A DNA stretch of 64,000 nucleotides from positions 1 to 64,000 of the forward strand of contig JAUVZM010000007.1 in the NCBI GenBank assembly GCA_030602615.1, given 5' to 3'. The notes under the pieces are model-generated. The model was not told the origin of the DNA. It saw nothing but the letters and a program-made list of their open reading frames with translations, and searched no databases. The stretch is from a bacterium (GTDB taxonomy: Bacteria > Armatimonadota > Zipacnadia > Zipacnadales > Zipacnadaceae). This document shows positions 1 through 10,106 of the stretch, piece by piece. Both the position numbers and the translations under genes were made by a program. Each line of letters starts with the position of its first letter. The stretch's first letter is position 1.

Positions 1-1
1 T

Positions 2-139
2 GAAGTCCTCGACCCGAAACAGGTCCTCCCACCGGAGGAGACTGCCGCGCCCGAGGCGTCGCAGGAGATAAAGAGAGTCCGGAAGGAACTGCTCATCTTC
101 GTCACGGCGCGCATCCTGTCGGAGATTCCACCACAATAG
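2..139 (+). CDS. C-terminal end of a secretin (GspD/PilQ-like), truncated by window start
   Basis: Frame 2 reads EVLDPKQVLPPEETAAPEASQEIKRVRKELLIFVTARILSEIPPQ* ; the KELLIFVTARIL stretch is typical of secretin C-termini; stop TAG at 137-139. Confidence 0.65.
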   Translation, partial: EVLDPKQVLPPEETAAPEASQEIKRVRKELLIFVTARILSEIPPQ

Positions 140-166
140 GATACTGATGCCAAGGAGGCGAAGACA

Positions 167-715
167 ATGGGCAAGAAGTGGCTTTGGCCGACAGTTGTCG
201 CAGTAGCGCTAGTGTTTGTGATCGGATGGGTGGTGGCACAAGAAGAGCGGCCATTGCCATACCTGCCACAGAAGTACTCCGAGTCGTACACCCCGACATT
301 AGCTGAATGGCACGCCATCAAGCTAATGGCGCAGCTAAATACCGGCAGCCGTTATCTCTGGGGTCCTTTCATTGTGGAGTGGTGTGTAGTCGCAAACCCT
401 TTGCAGCATCCTGAGGAGTTATTCTTGTGGGTAGATATGGCTTTTCAACGAACAGGCGGCGTGTTCATAGGCGGACGGCACGAACATCCGGAGCGGCTCG
501 AACCACCATGGCAAGAGGGGGAGCTGACTGGATTGTATAAAGCCCTCGGCGGGAAGGAGACTATGTGCGAGGAGGCAGCGGCGAAGGTCATGGAGACGGT
601 GCGCGTATACTTCCCAGAGATAGCAGACAAGGACGTGAAGATCCACTTTACTATGCTGGGAAAGGCACTCGGCACTTGGCAAGGCGGCAAGACGACCTTG
701 GCAGCCGAGGAATAG
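167..715 (+). CDS. Small exported protein of unknown function
   Basis: 182-aa ORF with N-terminal hydrophobic signal (MGKKWLWPTVVAVALVFVIGWVVA), directly downstream of secretin end. Confidence 0.6.
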   Translation: MGKKWLWPTVVAVALVFVIGWVVAQEERPLPYLPQKYSESYTPTLAEWHAIKLMAQLNTGSRYLWGPFIVEWCVVANPLQHPEELFLWVDMAFQRTGGVFIGGRHEHPERLEPPWQEGELTGLYKALGGKETMCEEAAAKVMETVRVYFPEIADKDVKIHFTMLGKALGTWQGGKTTLAAEE

Positions 716-757
716 TGACCTTGCCCCGAAAACAAGTCCAAGTGTAATGTTAGTATT
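715..757 (-). repeat. IS3-type terminal repeat relic, copy 1
   Basis: Reverse complement aatactaacattacacttggacttgttttcggggcaaggtcac matches 11703-11746. Confidence 0.6.
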
Positions 758-808
758 GGGAGTGCCTGGTGCCATAGAAAGGGTCAGAGCCCGACGCGGC
801 GATTCGCC

Positions 809-1303
809 TCAAGGCTTCCAGGATGTGCGTTCGGGCTTCGTTTCAGTGCCGGGTTCGGTTGCTGCTCCCCGCCTGCCCACTTCCACGATCTTGCCACCCC
901 GCTGCAGAATGACCAGCGAATTGCGGAAGGAGTGCGGCCGCTCGCCGGGAGGAGTCTTCGGGTCAACGCAGGCGGCAACAGTAGTGTCAACCGGCTCCCC
1001 GGGCTTGGGCACCTCGTAGTAGTACGGCGCGCCTGTCTTCGTGCACAGCAGGAGGGTGTCGTCGGTGATGAACCCGGTTTGATGGAGCGCGGCCAGTCCC
1101 GGCGGGTACCCGCCCTGGTCGTTGTAGTACATGCGCAAAGCGATGCCGATATGGGTGAGGTTCGATCGGCAGGTATTCACGCGCGAGCGGTCCAGCGCCG
1201 CCGGAATAGCCGGCAGGATAGCCGCAGAAAGTATCGCGATAATCGCGATTACCACCAGGAGTTCAATGAGTGTGAAGCCGCCGTCGCTATTCCGTCTGGT
1301 CAT
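809..1303 (-). CDS. Prepilin-type pseudopilin (N-methylation motif)
   Basis: GGFTLIELLVVIAIIAILSAAILPAI class III signal. Confidence 0.88.
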   Translation of the reverse strand: MTRRNSDGGFTLIELLVVIAIIAILSAAILPAIPAALDRSRVNTCRSNLTHIGIALRMYYNDQGGYPPGLAALHQTGFITDDTLLLCTKTGAPYYYEVPKPGEPVDTTVAACVDPKTPPGERPHSFRNSLVILQRGGKIVEVGRRGAATEPGTETKPERTSWKP

Positions 1304-1811
1304 GCTGGGTCACCCAACCTATTCTCTCTGACCACTGGTCGGCCGGATACCTGCCCGCCGCCCCATCGAGCCGCACGCCAATCCAGCGCTTGCCGTGGTG
1401 GCGATCAGGCACGTTGTCCGCCGCAAGGATGGCCGTAGGCAGGTCATCAGCTATCAGAGAATGATTGAATACGTAGTCAACCGGATCGAATCGGTCCTCT
1501 CCACCCCACGGGTAGGCTGCACCTTGCTCCGTCGTTCGTGGCGCCTCCGGGCAGCGGAACAGAGCATAGTCTCTGAAGTAGGGGTAGGGGTACAAGGGAC
1601 GCAAATCGCCGGGATCCGGCGGCATGTGCAGGTCGTGATCGGCCGCGTACATGAGCAGGCCCAGCCCGATTTGCTTCAGGTTGCTTAGGCAACCAGTATC
1701 GCCCGCGCGGTCGCGCACGGCGTGGTTAGCGTAGTTCACCAGGAGCATGGCAACACCTATTATGAGCAGCACTACCGTCAATTCCATCGCCGTAAATCCG
1801 CGCCGGTTCAT
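1287..1811 (-). CDS. Prepilin-type pseudopilin
   Basis: Start trimmed to [25 protein letters not shown]; overlaps neighbours in an operon. Confidence 0.82.
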   Translation of the reverse strand: MNRRGFTAMELTVVLLIIGVAMLLVNYANHAVRDRAGDTGCLSNLKQIGLGLLMYAADHDLHMPPDPGDLRPLYPYPYFRDYALFRCPEAPRTTEQGAAYPWGGEDRFDPVDYVFNHSLIADDLPTAILAADNVPDRHHGKRWIGVRLDGAAGRYPADQWSERIGWVTQHDQTE

Positions 1812-2536
1812 CGCTGGCTCCTCCCGGGGCCCCTTGAGGGTGGGGGCGGTGTGCCAGGTACCATGCCGGGCGGGAAGCTGGGTGGTAGCGGCCCCATCAT
1901 ACCCCCCGGTGGCACGCGTGCATCTTCCGGTGGCGGATTGCGTTCCGCGATGATCTCCTCCAGAGGCCGGAACCCCAGCGCCCGCCACTCTTGCTCGCCC
2001 AGCCAGCGGAGACCGCCGTCGGAAAACAGGACGTTGGCCTTGTCCCCGTGGCTGGGTTCGTGATCCGTCACCAGAGGCGCGACAGGAAGCTCATTGTGCC
2101 GGTGCCCGGCACGGTAGTAGTACGACCACTGGATTGGTTCCTCCTCGGGCTCGGCCTTCTCCTCAGACTCCTTGGGGCGCGGTGTGATTGGCGGATAGCC
2201 CATACTATAGCGGTACGGGTCAATCGGCAGACTCTCGTCGGCGGGAGCCCCCATGGGCACCCCGTCGTAGCTGGTCGGACATTCAAACACGTTCTTGTCC
2301 CCCACGTATTGTGGATACAGCGGCGCGAGGTCATCGTCTCGGGGCGGATAGTAGCCGTCGTTGTCCAGCGCGTACATACCCAGCGCCATGCCCATGTTGA
2401 ACAGGTTGCTCAGGCAGCTTTGTCGGCGGGCTGCCTCCCGGGCCCGGGCAAATACCGGAAAGAGGATGGCCGCCAGCACTGCTATCACACTGATGACCCC
2501 GAGCAGCTCAATTATGGTAAAGCCACGCTTGTTCAT
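1808..2536 (-). CDS. Prepilin-type pseudopilin (DUF1559-like, DG motif)
   Basis: [45 protein letters not shown] and C-terminal [12 protein letters not shown]. Confidence 0.88.
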   Translation of the reverse strand: MNKRGFTIIELLGVISVIAVLAAILFPVFARAREAARRQSCLSNLFNMGMALGMYALDNDGYYPPRDDDLAPLYPQYVGDKNVFECPTSYDGVPMGAPADESLPIDPYRYSMGYPPITPRPKESEEKAEPEEEPIQWSYYYRAGHRHNELPVAPLVTDHEPSHGDKANVLFSDGGLRWLGEQEWRALGFRPLEEIIAERNPPPEDARVPPGGMMGPLPPSFPPGMVPGTPPPPSRGPGRSQR

Positions 2537-3228
2537 TATCGTGGTCTGGAGGGGCTTGGAATCGGCGGCGGGCCTGGCCCGCCTGGCCCCGGCGGGCGAG
2601 GCCCGCCTGGCAGCACCGGCATTCCCCCAGGAATAGGTCCCACGGGCTGGCCCAACGGTGGCTCGGCCGGCGGCTGGGGGACGCTCTCGCCGCGCAGAGC
2701 CTGGATTTCGTCGATTCCGCGATACTTATCATGCATCTCCTGTGGATACCGGTCCTCAGACAGGCGAATCCATCTGGCGTGACCGTCCACAAACAGGCAG
2801 TTAGCCCCATCATTGTGATGATCACCAACGTCGTCGGCGGCGATTATGATATTGGGCAGGTCGTCGTCACACAACCCGCCGCGGTAGACATAGTCGCAGG
2901 GCAGAGGCAGTACATCGCGCGGCGGCCACGGCGGCGGTCCCGGTGAGCGGGCGCTTTGGGCGGTCGGACAGGTCAGAGCCGCTGCATCGGGCAGGTAGTT
3001 CGGCACCAGGGGCGTTAGGTCATTGTCAGCGGGCAGGAAGTGGCCGTGCCAGTCTGCCGCGTACATCCCCAGAGCTGCGCCGATGTTGAGCAGGTGGTTC
3101 AGGCATTCGGCTTGGCGAGCCTTCGCCTGGGCTTTGGCGAAGACCGGGAAAAGTATTGCCGCCAGGATCATGATGATACCCAGGGCCACGGTGAACTCCG
3201 CATAGGTGAAGCCGTCGCGCCGGTTCAT
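2536..3228 (-). CDS. Prepilin-type pseudopilin (DUF1559-like, DG motif)
   Basis: Start trimmed to [59 protein letters not shown]. Confidence 0.85.
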   Translation of the reverse strand: MNRRDGFTYAEFTVALGIIMILAAILFPVFAKAQAKARQAECLNHLLNIGAALGMYAADWHGHFLPADNDLTPLVPNYLPDAAALTCPTAQSARSPGPPPWPPRDVLPLPCDYVYRGGLCDDDLPNIIIAADDVGDHHNDGANCLFVDGHARWIRLSEDRYPQEMHDKYRGIDEIQALRGESVPQPPAEPPLGQPVGPIPGGMPVLPGGPRPPGPGGPGPPPIPSPSRPR

Positions 3229-3686
3229 TGGTCTCCCCCTTCGCCCTCCGCATGTAATAGACTGATTAAGTGATCCTGAGCCGCGGGCGGGACCAGCCGC
3301 CAGGTGCCCGCGGTGATGCCGTCGCCAGCCCGCACCCGCCCGGTGATCGCGCGGCGAATAAGCGTACCCGAGGCCAGCTCCATCTGCCCCAGTGCGGTTA
3401 TCTGCGTTCCGGTGCGCTGCACCGCATACCGGGCTCGGCCACACCGGCCGACTACTGCCCTATTCGACCGGGTCTGCAGAGCAACGTCCAGGCCAGCTTC
3501 GGCAGCGTAGAGCGCCTGGGCCGCGGCCCACGCATTCTCGGTGCGCAGGTACCCGGCGGCCAGGCTCTGGGTTAGGCCGAGCAGCGTTCCGAATATGATC
3601 AGCATCATCGCCACTGCCAGCGAGATAGCCAGTATCCCCCGCCGCCGCGCAGCAATCTGCCCAATTGTCGGTCTCGATCGCTTCAT
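3225..3686 (-). CDS. Minor pilin-like protein (PilX/GspK-type N-terminus)
   Basis: RRRGILAISLAVAMMLIIFGTLLGLTQSLAAGYLRTENAWAAAQALYAAEAGLD; 4-nt overlaps with neighbours. Confidence 0.65.
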   Translation of the reverse strand: MKRSRPTIGQIAARRRGILAISLAVAMMLIIFGTLLGLTQSLAAGYLRTENAWAAAQALYAAEAGLDVALQTRSNRAVVGRCGRARYAVQRTGTQITALGQMELASGTLIRRAITGRVRAGDGITAGTWRLVPPAAQDHLISLLHAEGEGGDQ

Positions 3687-4102
3687 CGGTTCCTCAGATA
3701 GTACGCCGTGCGCACCGTGCGCTCGTTAGCGGTCAAGGTCACCAAGACCACGGCCCCGCGCGGCCGGAAGTTAGCCCGGACTCCTGGATACATCCTCAGG
3801 TTATCAGGACCCGCCGCTGCTGTGCGCAGCGTCGCCTCCTGCACGTCGTCCCAGGCGTAGCGAATCTGCGTGGCTCCCCGTATCGTCAGACTCGACCCAC
3901 CTCCGGTGACAGCCCTTGCGCCGCGCACGTCAGTGCCGAGGTCAGCCACAAGCTGTGCCTGTACGCCCATGCCAGCAATGTGCTCGACCTCCACTCCCAC
4001 CGAGCTGTCAATCGTAAACACCATCCGCAACAGTACGGTCATGGCCGCCGCGAGGATCGCGGTAGCGATGATCAGTTCGATCAAGGCGTAGCCGCGCTTC
4101 AT
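3683..4102 (-). CDS. Minor pseudopilin
   Basis: MKRGYALIELIIATAILAAAMTVLLRMVF prepilin signal. Confidence 0.8.
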   Translation of the reverse strand: MKRGYALIELIIATAILAAAMTVLLRMVFTIDSSVGVEVEHIAGMGVQAQLVADLGTDVRGARAVTGGGSSLTIRGATQIRYAWDDVQEATLRTAAAGPDNLRMYPGVRANFRPRGAVVLVTLTANERTVRTAYYLRNR

Positions 4103-4707
4103 CCGCCCACCCCCTGCGCGGACATAATCGTGCTCAGACTGATCTCGCCCGCCGGAGTCTGCTCACCCTCCGGCCAGCGGACTGTCACCGTCACCTGCTT
4201 GCTGCCCGCCACCGGGCCCGACTCGACGTGCGTGACGCCACTTAGCTGCGTATCGGATTCCACAGGGAAGGGATAGTCGCCCGGCCCTCGCAGCGCTGCG
4301 TACCCCCGCGCGCGGGCCATCTCAACGCGCTCCTGGCAGACTGCCAGGCCGGCCATATGCCGTTCCTGCACTGCACGCGCCCGGTTACCCTGAACGTAAG
4401 CCTGCAGGAACATCGTCAGGCAGAGGGTAATGATGAACAGTGACACGAGCATTGAGACCAGCGTGGCGCCGCTTTGCTGGCGCTGCGGCAGCTCGTGAGC
4501 TGCGTCCCAGGATGCAGCCCTGTCTATGTAGCGCGGCCAGAAATACGCGACGGCAATTACCTGCCATGCGCAGATTGTGGCCACCCCACCGGCCAGCCCG
4601 TAGTCGCGTGTGAAAAACCCCACGACTCCACCAATGACTGAAGCCCCCAGATAGACGATCCCCAGCCAGAAGACAACCCGCCCGGCTTTGAACAGCCATT
4701 CGGTCAT
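4099..4707 (-). CDS. Pseudopilin-like protein with extra N-terminal two-TM module
   Basis: N-terminal two TM segments, then QQSGATLVSMLVSLFIITLCLTMFLQAYVQGNRARA pilin-like helix. Confidence 0.6.
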   Translation of the reverse strand: MTEWLFKAGRVVFWLGIVYLGASVIGGVVGFFTRDYGLAGGVATICAWQVIAVAYFWPRYIDRAASWDAAHELPQRQQSGATLVSMLVSLFIITLCLTMFLQAYVQGNRARAVQERHMAGLAVCQERVEMARARGYAALRGPGDYPFPVESDTQLSGVTHVESGPVAGSKQVTVTVRWPEGEQTPAGEISLSTIMSAQGVGG

Positions 4708-6269
4708 GACAGCTCGCGCCTCCCCAGCACCGACGCCAGTTCCTCGAGAGTGGTGATGCCCGCGGCTGCCTTAGCCAGGCCGGATTGCCACAGGCCGCCG
4801 ACAGCATCTTCGCGGGCAATTGCCTCCAACTCGGGCAGCGGCCGGCACGCGACAATGGCCTCCCGCAGCCGGCGGGTCACGGGCAGTAAGGCAAAGACCC
4901 CGGTGCGGCCCTGGTATCCCGTATTCCCACAGGCCTCACAACCTCGGCCCCGGCGGAAAGTGCCACCGGCCATCTCTTCCCGGCTGAGCCCCACCGCCTT
5001 CAGCTCTGCGTCTGGGGGAGAGTACGGCGCGCCGCAGCCCTCACACACCGTCCGCACCAGCCGCTGCGCGATTACAGCGGTGACACTGGAAGCGATAAGA
5101 TACGGCTCGACGCCGAGCTGCGCCAGGCGCGTGAAGACCCCCGCCGCCGAGGGCGCGTGCACCGTGCTGAAGACCAGGTGCCCGGTAAGACCGGCCTGGA
5201 CTGCGATGCCGGCGGTCTCCGAGTCGCGGATCTCGCCCACCATAATAACCTGGGGGTCCTGGCGCAGTACCGTGCGCAGACCCTGGGCGAAATCGAGTCC
5301 GACGTCGCGGTTGACCTCCGTCTGGGCGATGCCCGCCAGGTCGAGTTCCACCGGCTCCTCGACCGTCGCGAACACGCGATCGGCGAATCCCTCACGCAGG
5401 GAGGCGAGGGTGGCGTACATCGTCGTGGTCTTCCCCGAGCCCGACGGGCCGGTCAGAAAGATGCAGCCCTGGGGCCGAGTGATCAACTCCTGATATGCCT
5501 CCAATACCGCCGTGTCCATACCCAGCGCAGCCGGGTCCAGTAAGGCGCGGTCGGGATCAAACAGCCGCAGCGTGATCTTCTCACCCTGTGTGGTCGGTAG
5601 ACAGGTCAGCCGCACGTCAACAGCCCGGTCTGCGACCGTAATGCTGGTCCGTCCGGTCTGGGCAACATGCCGCTGGAAGACCTTCATGCCCCCGATGACC
5701 TTCAGACACGATACCAGCCGCGCCCCCAGCTCGGCGGGCATCTCGACCACCTCGAGGAGCTGGCCGTCCACGCGATAGCGCACCGCCGTCTGCAGCAGAC
5801 CTGGTTCAAAGTGGATGTCGGTCGCCCCATTGTGGACGGCCTGAACCATAAGCAACTCGGCCAGGGCACTGGGCTGGTCGCTGGATCGCTTGACCACCTC
5901 AGCTACCGCTGTGCGCAGGGCCTCCCCCGCCAGCCGCCCCTGGAACGAGGGCTGTCGGCGCAGAGCGGCACGGGCGGCGGCCTGGCTGATGACTTGCACT
6001 GCCCATAGTGCCTCAGGACGACGCACACCGGCGATGACCCACGTCGGGCGCGTTGTCGAGAAGAACACCATCAGGCGGCGCTGGCGGGCTGCGAACTCGG
6101 CGTGGCTCACCTCCTCCCAGCTGGCGGCCTGATAGTCGGGATCCTTCGATACCCGCCCACGGTAGGTGAGAGCCACTCCTTCAGGTGACAGATGTAGGCT
6201 CCACTGCCGTCCTGTGATTCTTTCGGTCGTGACTGTTGATGCACCCATGCTCAGTCCTCCCTGAGGCAA
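4704..6269 (-). CDS. Type II secretion/type IV pilus assembly ATPase (GspE/PilB family)
   Basis: GPSGSGKTTTMYATL Walker A, GEIRDSETAGIAVQAGLTGHLVFSTVHAPSA, zinc-binding Cys pairs CEGC/CEAC. Confidence 0.95.
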   Translation of the reverse strand: MPQGGLSMGASTVTTERITGRQWSLHLSPEGVALTYRGRVSKDPDYQAASWEEVSHAEFAARQRRLMVFFSTTRPTWVIAGVRRPEALWAVQVISQAAARAALRRQPSFQGRLAGEALRTAVAEVVKRSSDQPSALAELLMVQAVHNGATDIHFEPGLLQTAVRYRVDGQLLEVVEMPAELGARLVSCLKVIGGMKVFQRHVAQTGRTSITVADRAVDVRLTCLPTTQGEKITLRLFDPDRALLDPAALGMDTAVLEAYQELITRPQGCIFLTGPSGSGKTTTMYATLASLREGFADRVFATVEEPVELDLAGIAQTEVNRDVGLDFAQGLRTVLRQDPQVIMVGEIRDSETAGIAVQAGLTGHLVFSTVHAPSAAGVFTRLAQLGVEPYLIASSVTAVIAQRLVRTVCEGCGAPYSPPDAELKAVGLSREEMAGGTFRRGRGCEACGNTGYQGRTGVFALLPVTRRLREAIVACRPLPELEAIAREDAVGGLWQSGLAKAAAGITTLEELASVLGRRELS

Positions 6270-7475
6270 TTACTGGCTCAGTTGGTCGATGATACTGATT
6301 AGCGGGGCAAACATGGATACGGCGAGTACCCCGACGATTAGTCCGAGGATGACCACAACCACCGGGCCGGCGATAATGACCCACTTGCGGCCCAGATAAT
6401 TGACGCGGCGCGTGTAGTCCTCCTGGATGTGCTCGAGGATGGCGGTGAAGTCACCACTGGCCTCCGCGCCAGCCAGGGTCGTGACGAAGGCCTCGGGCAG
6501 CAGGCCGGTCTCGCGCAGCCCCTGGGCGAGGCGTCCTCCCTCGTTGACCGCGGCTTCCGCTCGGCGCATTGCCAGGCTAATGTGGCGATTACCGGAGGCC
6601 TCACCGGCCAGGCGCAGGGACCGGCCCGCCGGAACACCGTTCGCCAGCAGCAGACGCAGCGAAGCAGCACAGCGAGCCAGGGCACCGTACATCGCCAGAC
6701 GGCCAAACAGCGGCACCGGCAAGCCGAAGGGGCGGATCTCCAGCCGACTCGACCGCGCGATGGACTTGACACTGTAGAAGATCACAAGGACGGCCAGCAC
6801 GACAAGCACTGGAATAATCACGATCCTGCCGAAGGCCAGCAGGTGGCTGGTCGCACCGGTGATCCAGGGGAAGGCCTCCTCTCGCAGACCCAGATCCTTA
6901 TAGAGCGTCCGAAACTGCGGCCAGATGTATGTGCTTACGAGCATGGTGATGGATGTAACCAGGATAATCAGGAACACTGGGTAGACCAGCGGCAGGGCCA
7001 GGCCGTGCCCCAATTGTTGCAGCTCGCGCTGGTGCTCGCTGAGCGATCTGATACTCTCGGCCAGCTGACCGGAGGCTTCGCCGGCAGCGACGGTATTGAT
7101 GACCAGTGGAGCGAAGGTGCTGGGCTGCTCAGCCATCGCCTCGCTGAGCAGGTAGCCCGCAGTGACATGATCAGCCAGCGCGGTGAGACTGCGCGCCAGG
7201 CGCCGATTGCTGACCTCCCCTGCCATTGTACGCAGTGCCGTGGTTAGCTCCAGCCCCTGCTCCAGCAGCGCCGCGATCTGCTCGTAAACGGAGATCAGGA
7301 GCTGCTGGTCAATGCCTGGCGCTTCAGCCAGAGCCGGGGGGGCCGGCCCGCCGGACTGAATTGCAACACCCTCGTGTTTGAAGTCAAGCAGAGCCTGGGG
7401 CAGCGAATCCGCAGCTACCACCTCACGGCGCCCCTCCGAACGATCAGTGGTAAACCAGAATCTGGGCATCAGCAA
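6270..7475 (-). CDS. Type II secretion inner-membrane platform protein (GspF/PilC family)
   Basis: GspF-like repeats, TM helices, follows GspE in operon. Confidence 0.92.
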   Translation of the reverse strand: MLMPRFWFTTDRSEGRREVVAADSLPQALLDFKHEGVAIQSGGPAPPALAEAPGIDQQLLISVYEQIAALLEQGLELTTALRTMAGEVSNRRLARSLTALADHVTAGYLLSEAMAEQPSTFAPLVINTVAAGEASGQLAESIRSLSEHQRELQQLGHGLALPLVYPVFLIILVTSITMLVSTYIWPQFRTLYKDLGLREEAFPWITGATSHLLAFGRIVIIPVLVVLAVLVIFYSVKSIARSSRLEIRPFGLPVPLFGRLAMYGALARCAASLRLLLANGVPAGRSLRLAGEASGNRHISLAMRRAEAAVNEGGRLAQGLRETGLLPEAFVTTLAGAEASGDFTAILEHIQEDYTRRVNYLGRKWVIIAGPVVVVILGLIVGVLAVSMFAPLISIIDQLSQ

Positions 7476-7516
7476 CCTCCCTGTATCGGATCGGCGAAAT
7501 AATCAGACATGATCCC

Positions 7517-8146
7517 TCACGGGCCCCGGCTCTCCGACGTCGCAGAATTGTGGATAAGCGCATCAATGGCCTCTTCTCGTTCGCGGAGACATTGGATCCA
7601 CGTGGGCCGCGTGGCCGGCGGTCGCGCCCGATATACCAGTGGCGCCAGCAGCGGCGGCTTCGCCGCCTCTTCCCCATACCCCTTACTTGCCGCTGCCTGC
7701 ACCGGTGGTGTGGCCGGTGCGAGGTCGGCTGGCCCTTCCGACACTTCACTCACCACGTTGCTGGTTGCGGGCGGCACCGTGCCGCCCGCGAGCAAGGACC
7801 TGGTCAGTAGACCACCAACCCACATACCCAGTGCGAAAAAGACCGCTGCGGCGGCACCGATTTGCACCCACCTGCAGCCTAGCACCCGACCCCAGACCGG
7901 CGCTATTCCCATTTTCTCCATCTCAACGAGCTTCTGGCTGCGGCTGACGATGCGCTGGTGACACTCTCGGGAGGGAGTCAGCAGGTCTGTCGGAACCGCC
8001 CTCAGCGTCCCTTCATACGCGGCGACCCGGTCGCGACACTCCCGGCACGATGCCAGGTGCTCGCCCACCGTGTTCCGTGCCTGCGGCCCCAGGTCCTCGT
8101 AGATATAGGCCACTAGCAGATCTTGGATTTCGTCGCACTCTGACAT
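7517..8146 (-). CDS. Zinc-finger anti-sigma factor (zf-HC2)
   Basis: Start trimmed to MSECDEIQDLLVAYIYEDLGPQARNTVGEHLASCRECRDRV; one TM segment; next to ECF sigma. Confidence 0.82.
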   Translation of the reverse strand: MSECDEIQDLLVAYIYEDLGPQARNTVGEHLASCRECRDRVAAYEGTLRAVPTDLLTPSRECHQRIVSRSQKLVEMEKMGIAPVWGRVLGCRWVQIGAAAAVFFALGMWVGGLLTRSLLAGGTVPPATSNVVSEVSEGPADLAPATPPVQAAASKGYGEEAAKPPLLAPLVYRARPPATRPTWIQCLREREEAIDALIHNSATSESRGP

Positions 8147-8162
8147 AGGCTCGGTATCCTCA

Positions 8163-8714
8163 TTATTCAGAAGATAAATCACCCAGCAAGTCTCTGAGCC
8201 GCTTGGCCGCCCGCGCCAGGTGGCTGTGGACCGTGCCGGGGGCACAGCCCATCACATTGGCCACCTCCGCAACCTTCAAGCCCTGAAAATGACGCAGCAC
8301 GAAGGCAACACGCTGCGGGGCGGAAAGCTCCTGCAAAGCGGCAACGACCCGTTCCCTGAGCTGACGGTCAGCAGCAACTCGCGGAGGTGTGGGGAGATCG
8401 GCAGGCAGTTCGCCCACTTCCTTGAGACTATCGGTGGTGACTTGCCTTGATTTGCGGCGTAATTGATCCAGACAGTAGTTCACACAGACTCTGTACAGGT
8501 AGGAACGCAGGCGGGTCTGCGCGGGCAACGTGGGTGCCGCCCGAAACAGTCGCAAGAAGACCTCCTGGCAGGCGTCTTCCGCGTCTTGTGCATCTCCCAT
8601 TATGCCGTAGGCCACTGAGTAGACCATATCGGTGTGGTACTCCACCACCCAGGCAAAGCTCCTACTGTCACCATCTCTCAGGCGGCCGAGTAGAGTTTCT
8701 CCACCCTTGTCCAT
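8163..8714 (-). CDS. RNA polymerase ECF sigma factor
   Basis: DAEDACQEVFLRLFRA (region 2) and LSAPQRVAFVLRHFQGLKVAEVANVMGCAPGTVHSHLARAAKRLR (region 4); alternative start 8750. Confidence 0.92.
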   Translation of the reverse strand: MDKGGETLLGRLRDGDSRSFAWVVEYHTDMVYSVAYGIMGDAQDAEDACQEVFLRLFRAAPTLPAQTRLRSYLYRVCVNYCLDQLRRKSRQVTTDSLKEVGELPADLPTPPRVAADRQLRERVVAALQELSAPQRVAFVLRHFQGLKVAEVANVMGCAPGTVHSHLARAAKRLRDLLGDLSSE

Positions 8715-10106
8715 CTGCACTCCTGGTCCAGGCGATCGAGTGGGTAGCATCCAAGGCCATCCCGCCTATCCGCCTCTGCTCACCCCACTCATCTATAATA
8801 ACGACAAACCAGTCAAAACCAGTTACATCACGCCCGGAATTCTTTCTGACACTGAGCGACCGATACTTTCATCTCCACGAGTCTTCGGTCTCCCCGCCTG
8901 GGTAACCTCGTTTCCCCCGCGATGGCGACGCCCTGATTTCTTGCCCATTACTTCGCCGCTTGGCCGGACTTGCCTGCTGCCTCCTATCCAGGCCACATTG
9001 TGCGCTCGGCGGGAGAAGCGCTGCGCAGGAGTGGTGCGGTGGAATCCAGTCCACAACGAGGTAAGATTTTGCGAAAATTTTTTCGCATGACACCGAAACT
9101 AAGATAGTCCTCTGGGAGCGCAAAGGCAAAAACGAAGTAGGGGGGTGCCCCGCCATGCGCGAACAGCCCAGATGGCGACAGCCAGACGCTCTGCTACAAT
9201 GTCTGAAAAGGGCACTATAGTTAGGCTCTTGGGGTCCAGGAGACGAAACCAGCCACAGGGGTATGGTCTTGCCCATGTCGGCCGTTTTCGGCCGTCACAG
9301 AGCGGAAAATCGGGCTGTAGGCGCGGCTTTAGCGAGCTATGGTGCCAAAGATGACCTTGTACGACCAGGGGAACCGCCTGGAAATCGATGAGCGCCTATC
9401 ATATGGGGCAACAGAGCGCAACGAACAGTGCCCTCGGACGGCATCAGGTCTTGGTGAGTCGGTGAAAATGGGAATAGCACAGACCAAAGCGGCCAAGGCT
9501 GCCCAGCCGGGCACAGTAGGTCGCCACAGATGCACGGCACGCTATTCCCACAACCGATTGTAGCAAGGCTGGTAGGGAGGGTCAAGGGGCTGGTGCGGTA
9601 GCTGGTTGGCTCAAGGGCTTGTCTCGCTTTCTTGCTTCTGCGGGAAGAACAACCGCCGCCGCGTCACAAGAGGCCCGTAGACGGCCTGTGTAAGCCACAA
9701 TACCCGTGTTTCTTCGCCGTAGGATTCGATCTGGTGCGATTCCAGGGGTAAAGCAGGCTAAAATCATCATCCCCACGGACGATGAACCTGCGAACAGTGG
9801 ATCAAAGAAGTTAGGGCATGTTCTTGCTGGGGCCTAGGCATGGGAAATCCTCCTTCTGCTTGTGTCTGACTGACGGGTGACATCCTTAAGATAATCGTGA
9901 CCCACAGTGCCTGCATAACTTTCTTCGTAGCACAGCACGTCCCTTCTGACTGGGCTTTGTATTGTATTGAGATCTAGGTATGATATAGTCAGCATTAGAT
10001 TGGTCGTTTCTCAGTATTTTATCTTCCCGAGGAAGAAGGGATTCCGCGCTGGACAGCCAAGTATAATTACAGATACCCATACCTATTCTGAAAAGGGTGA
10101 TGACCG

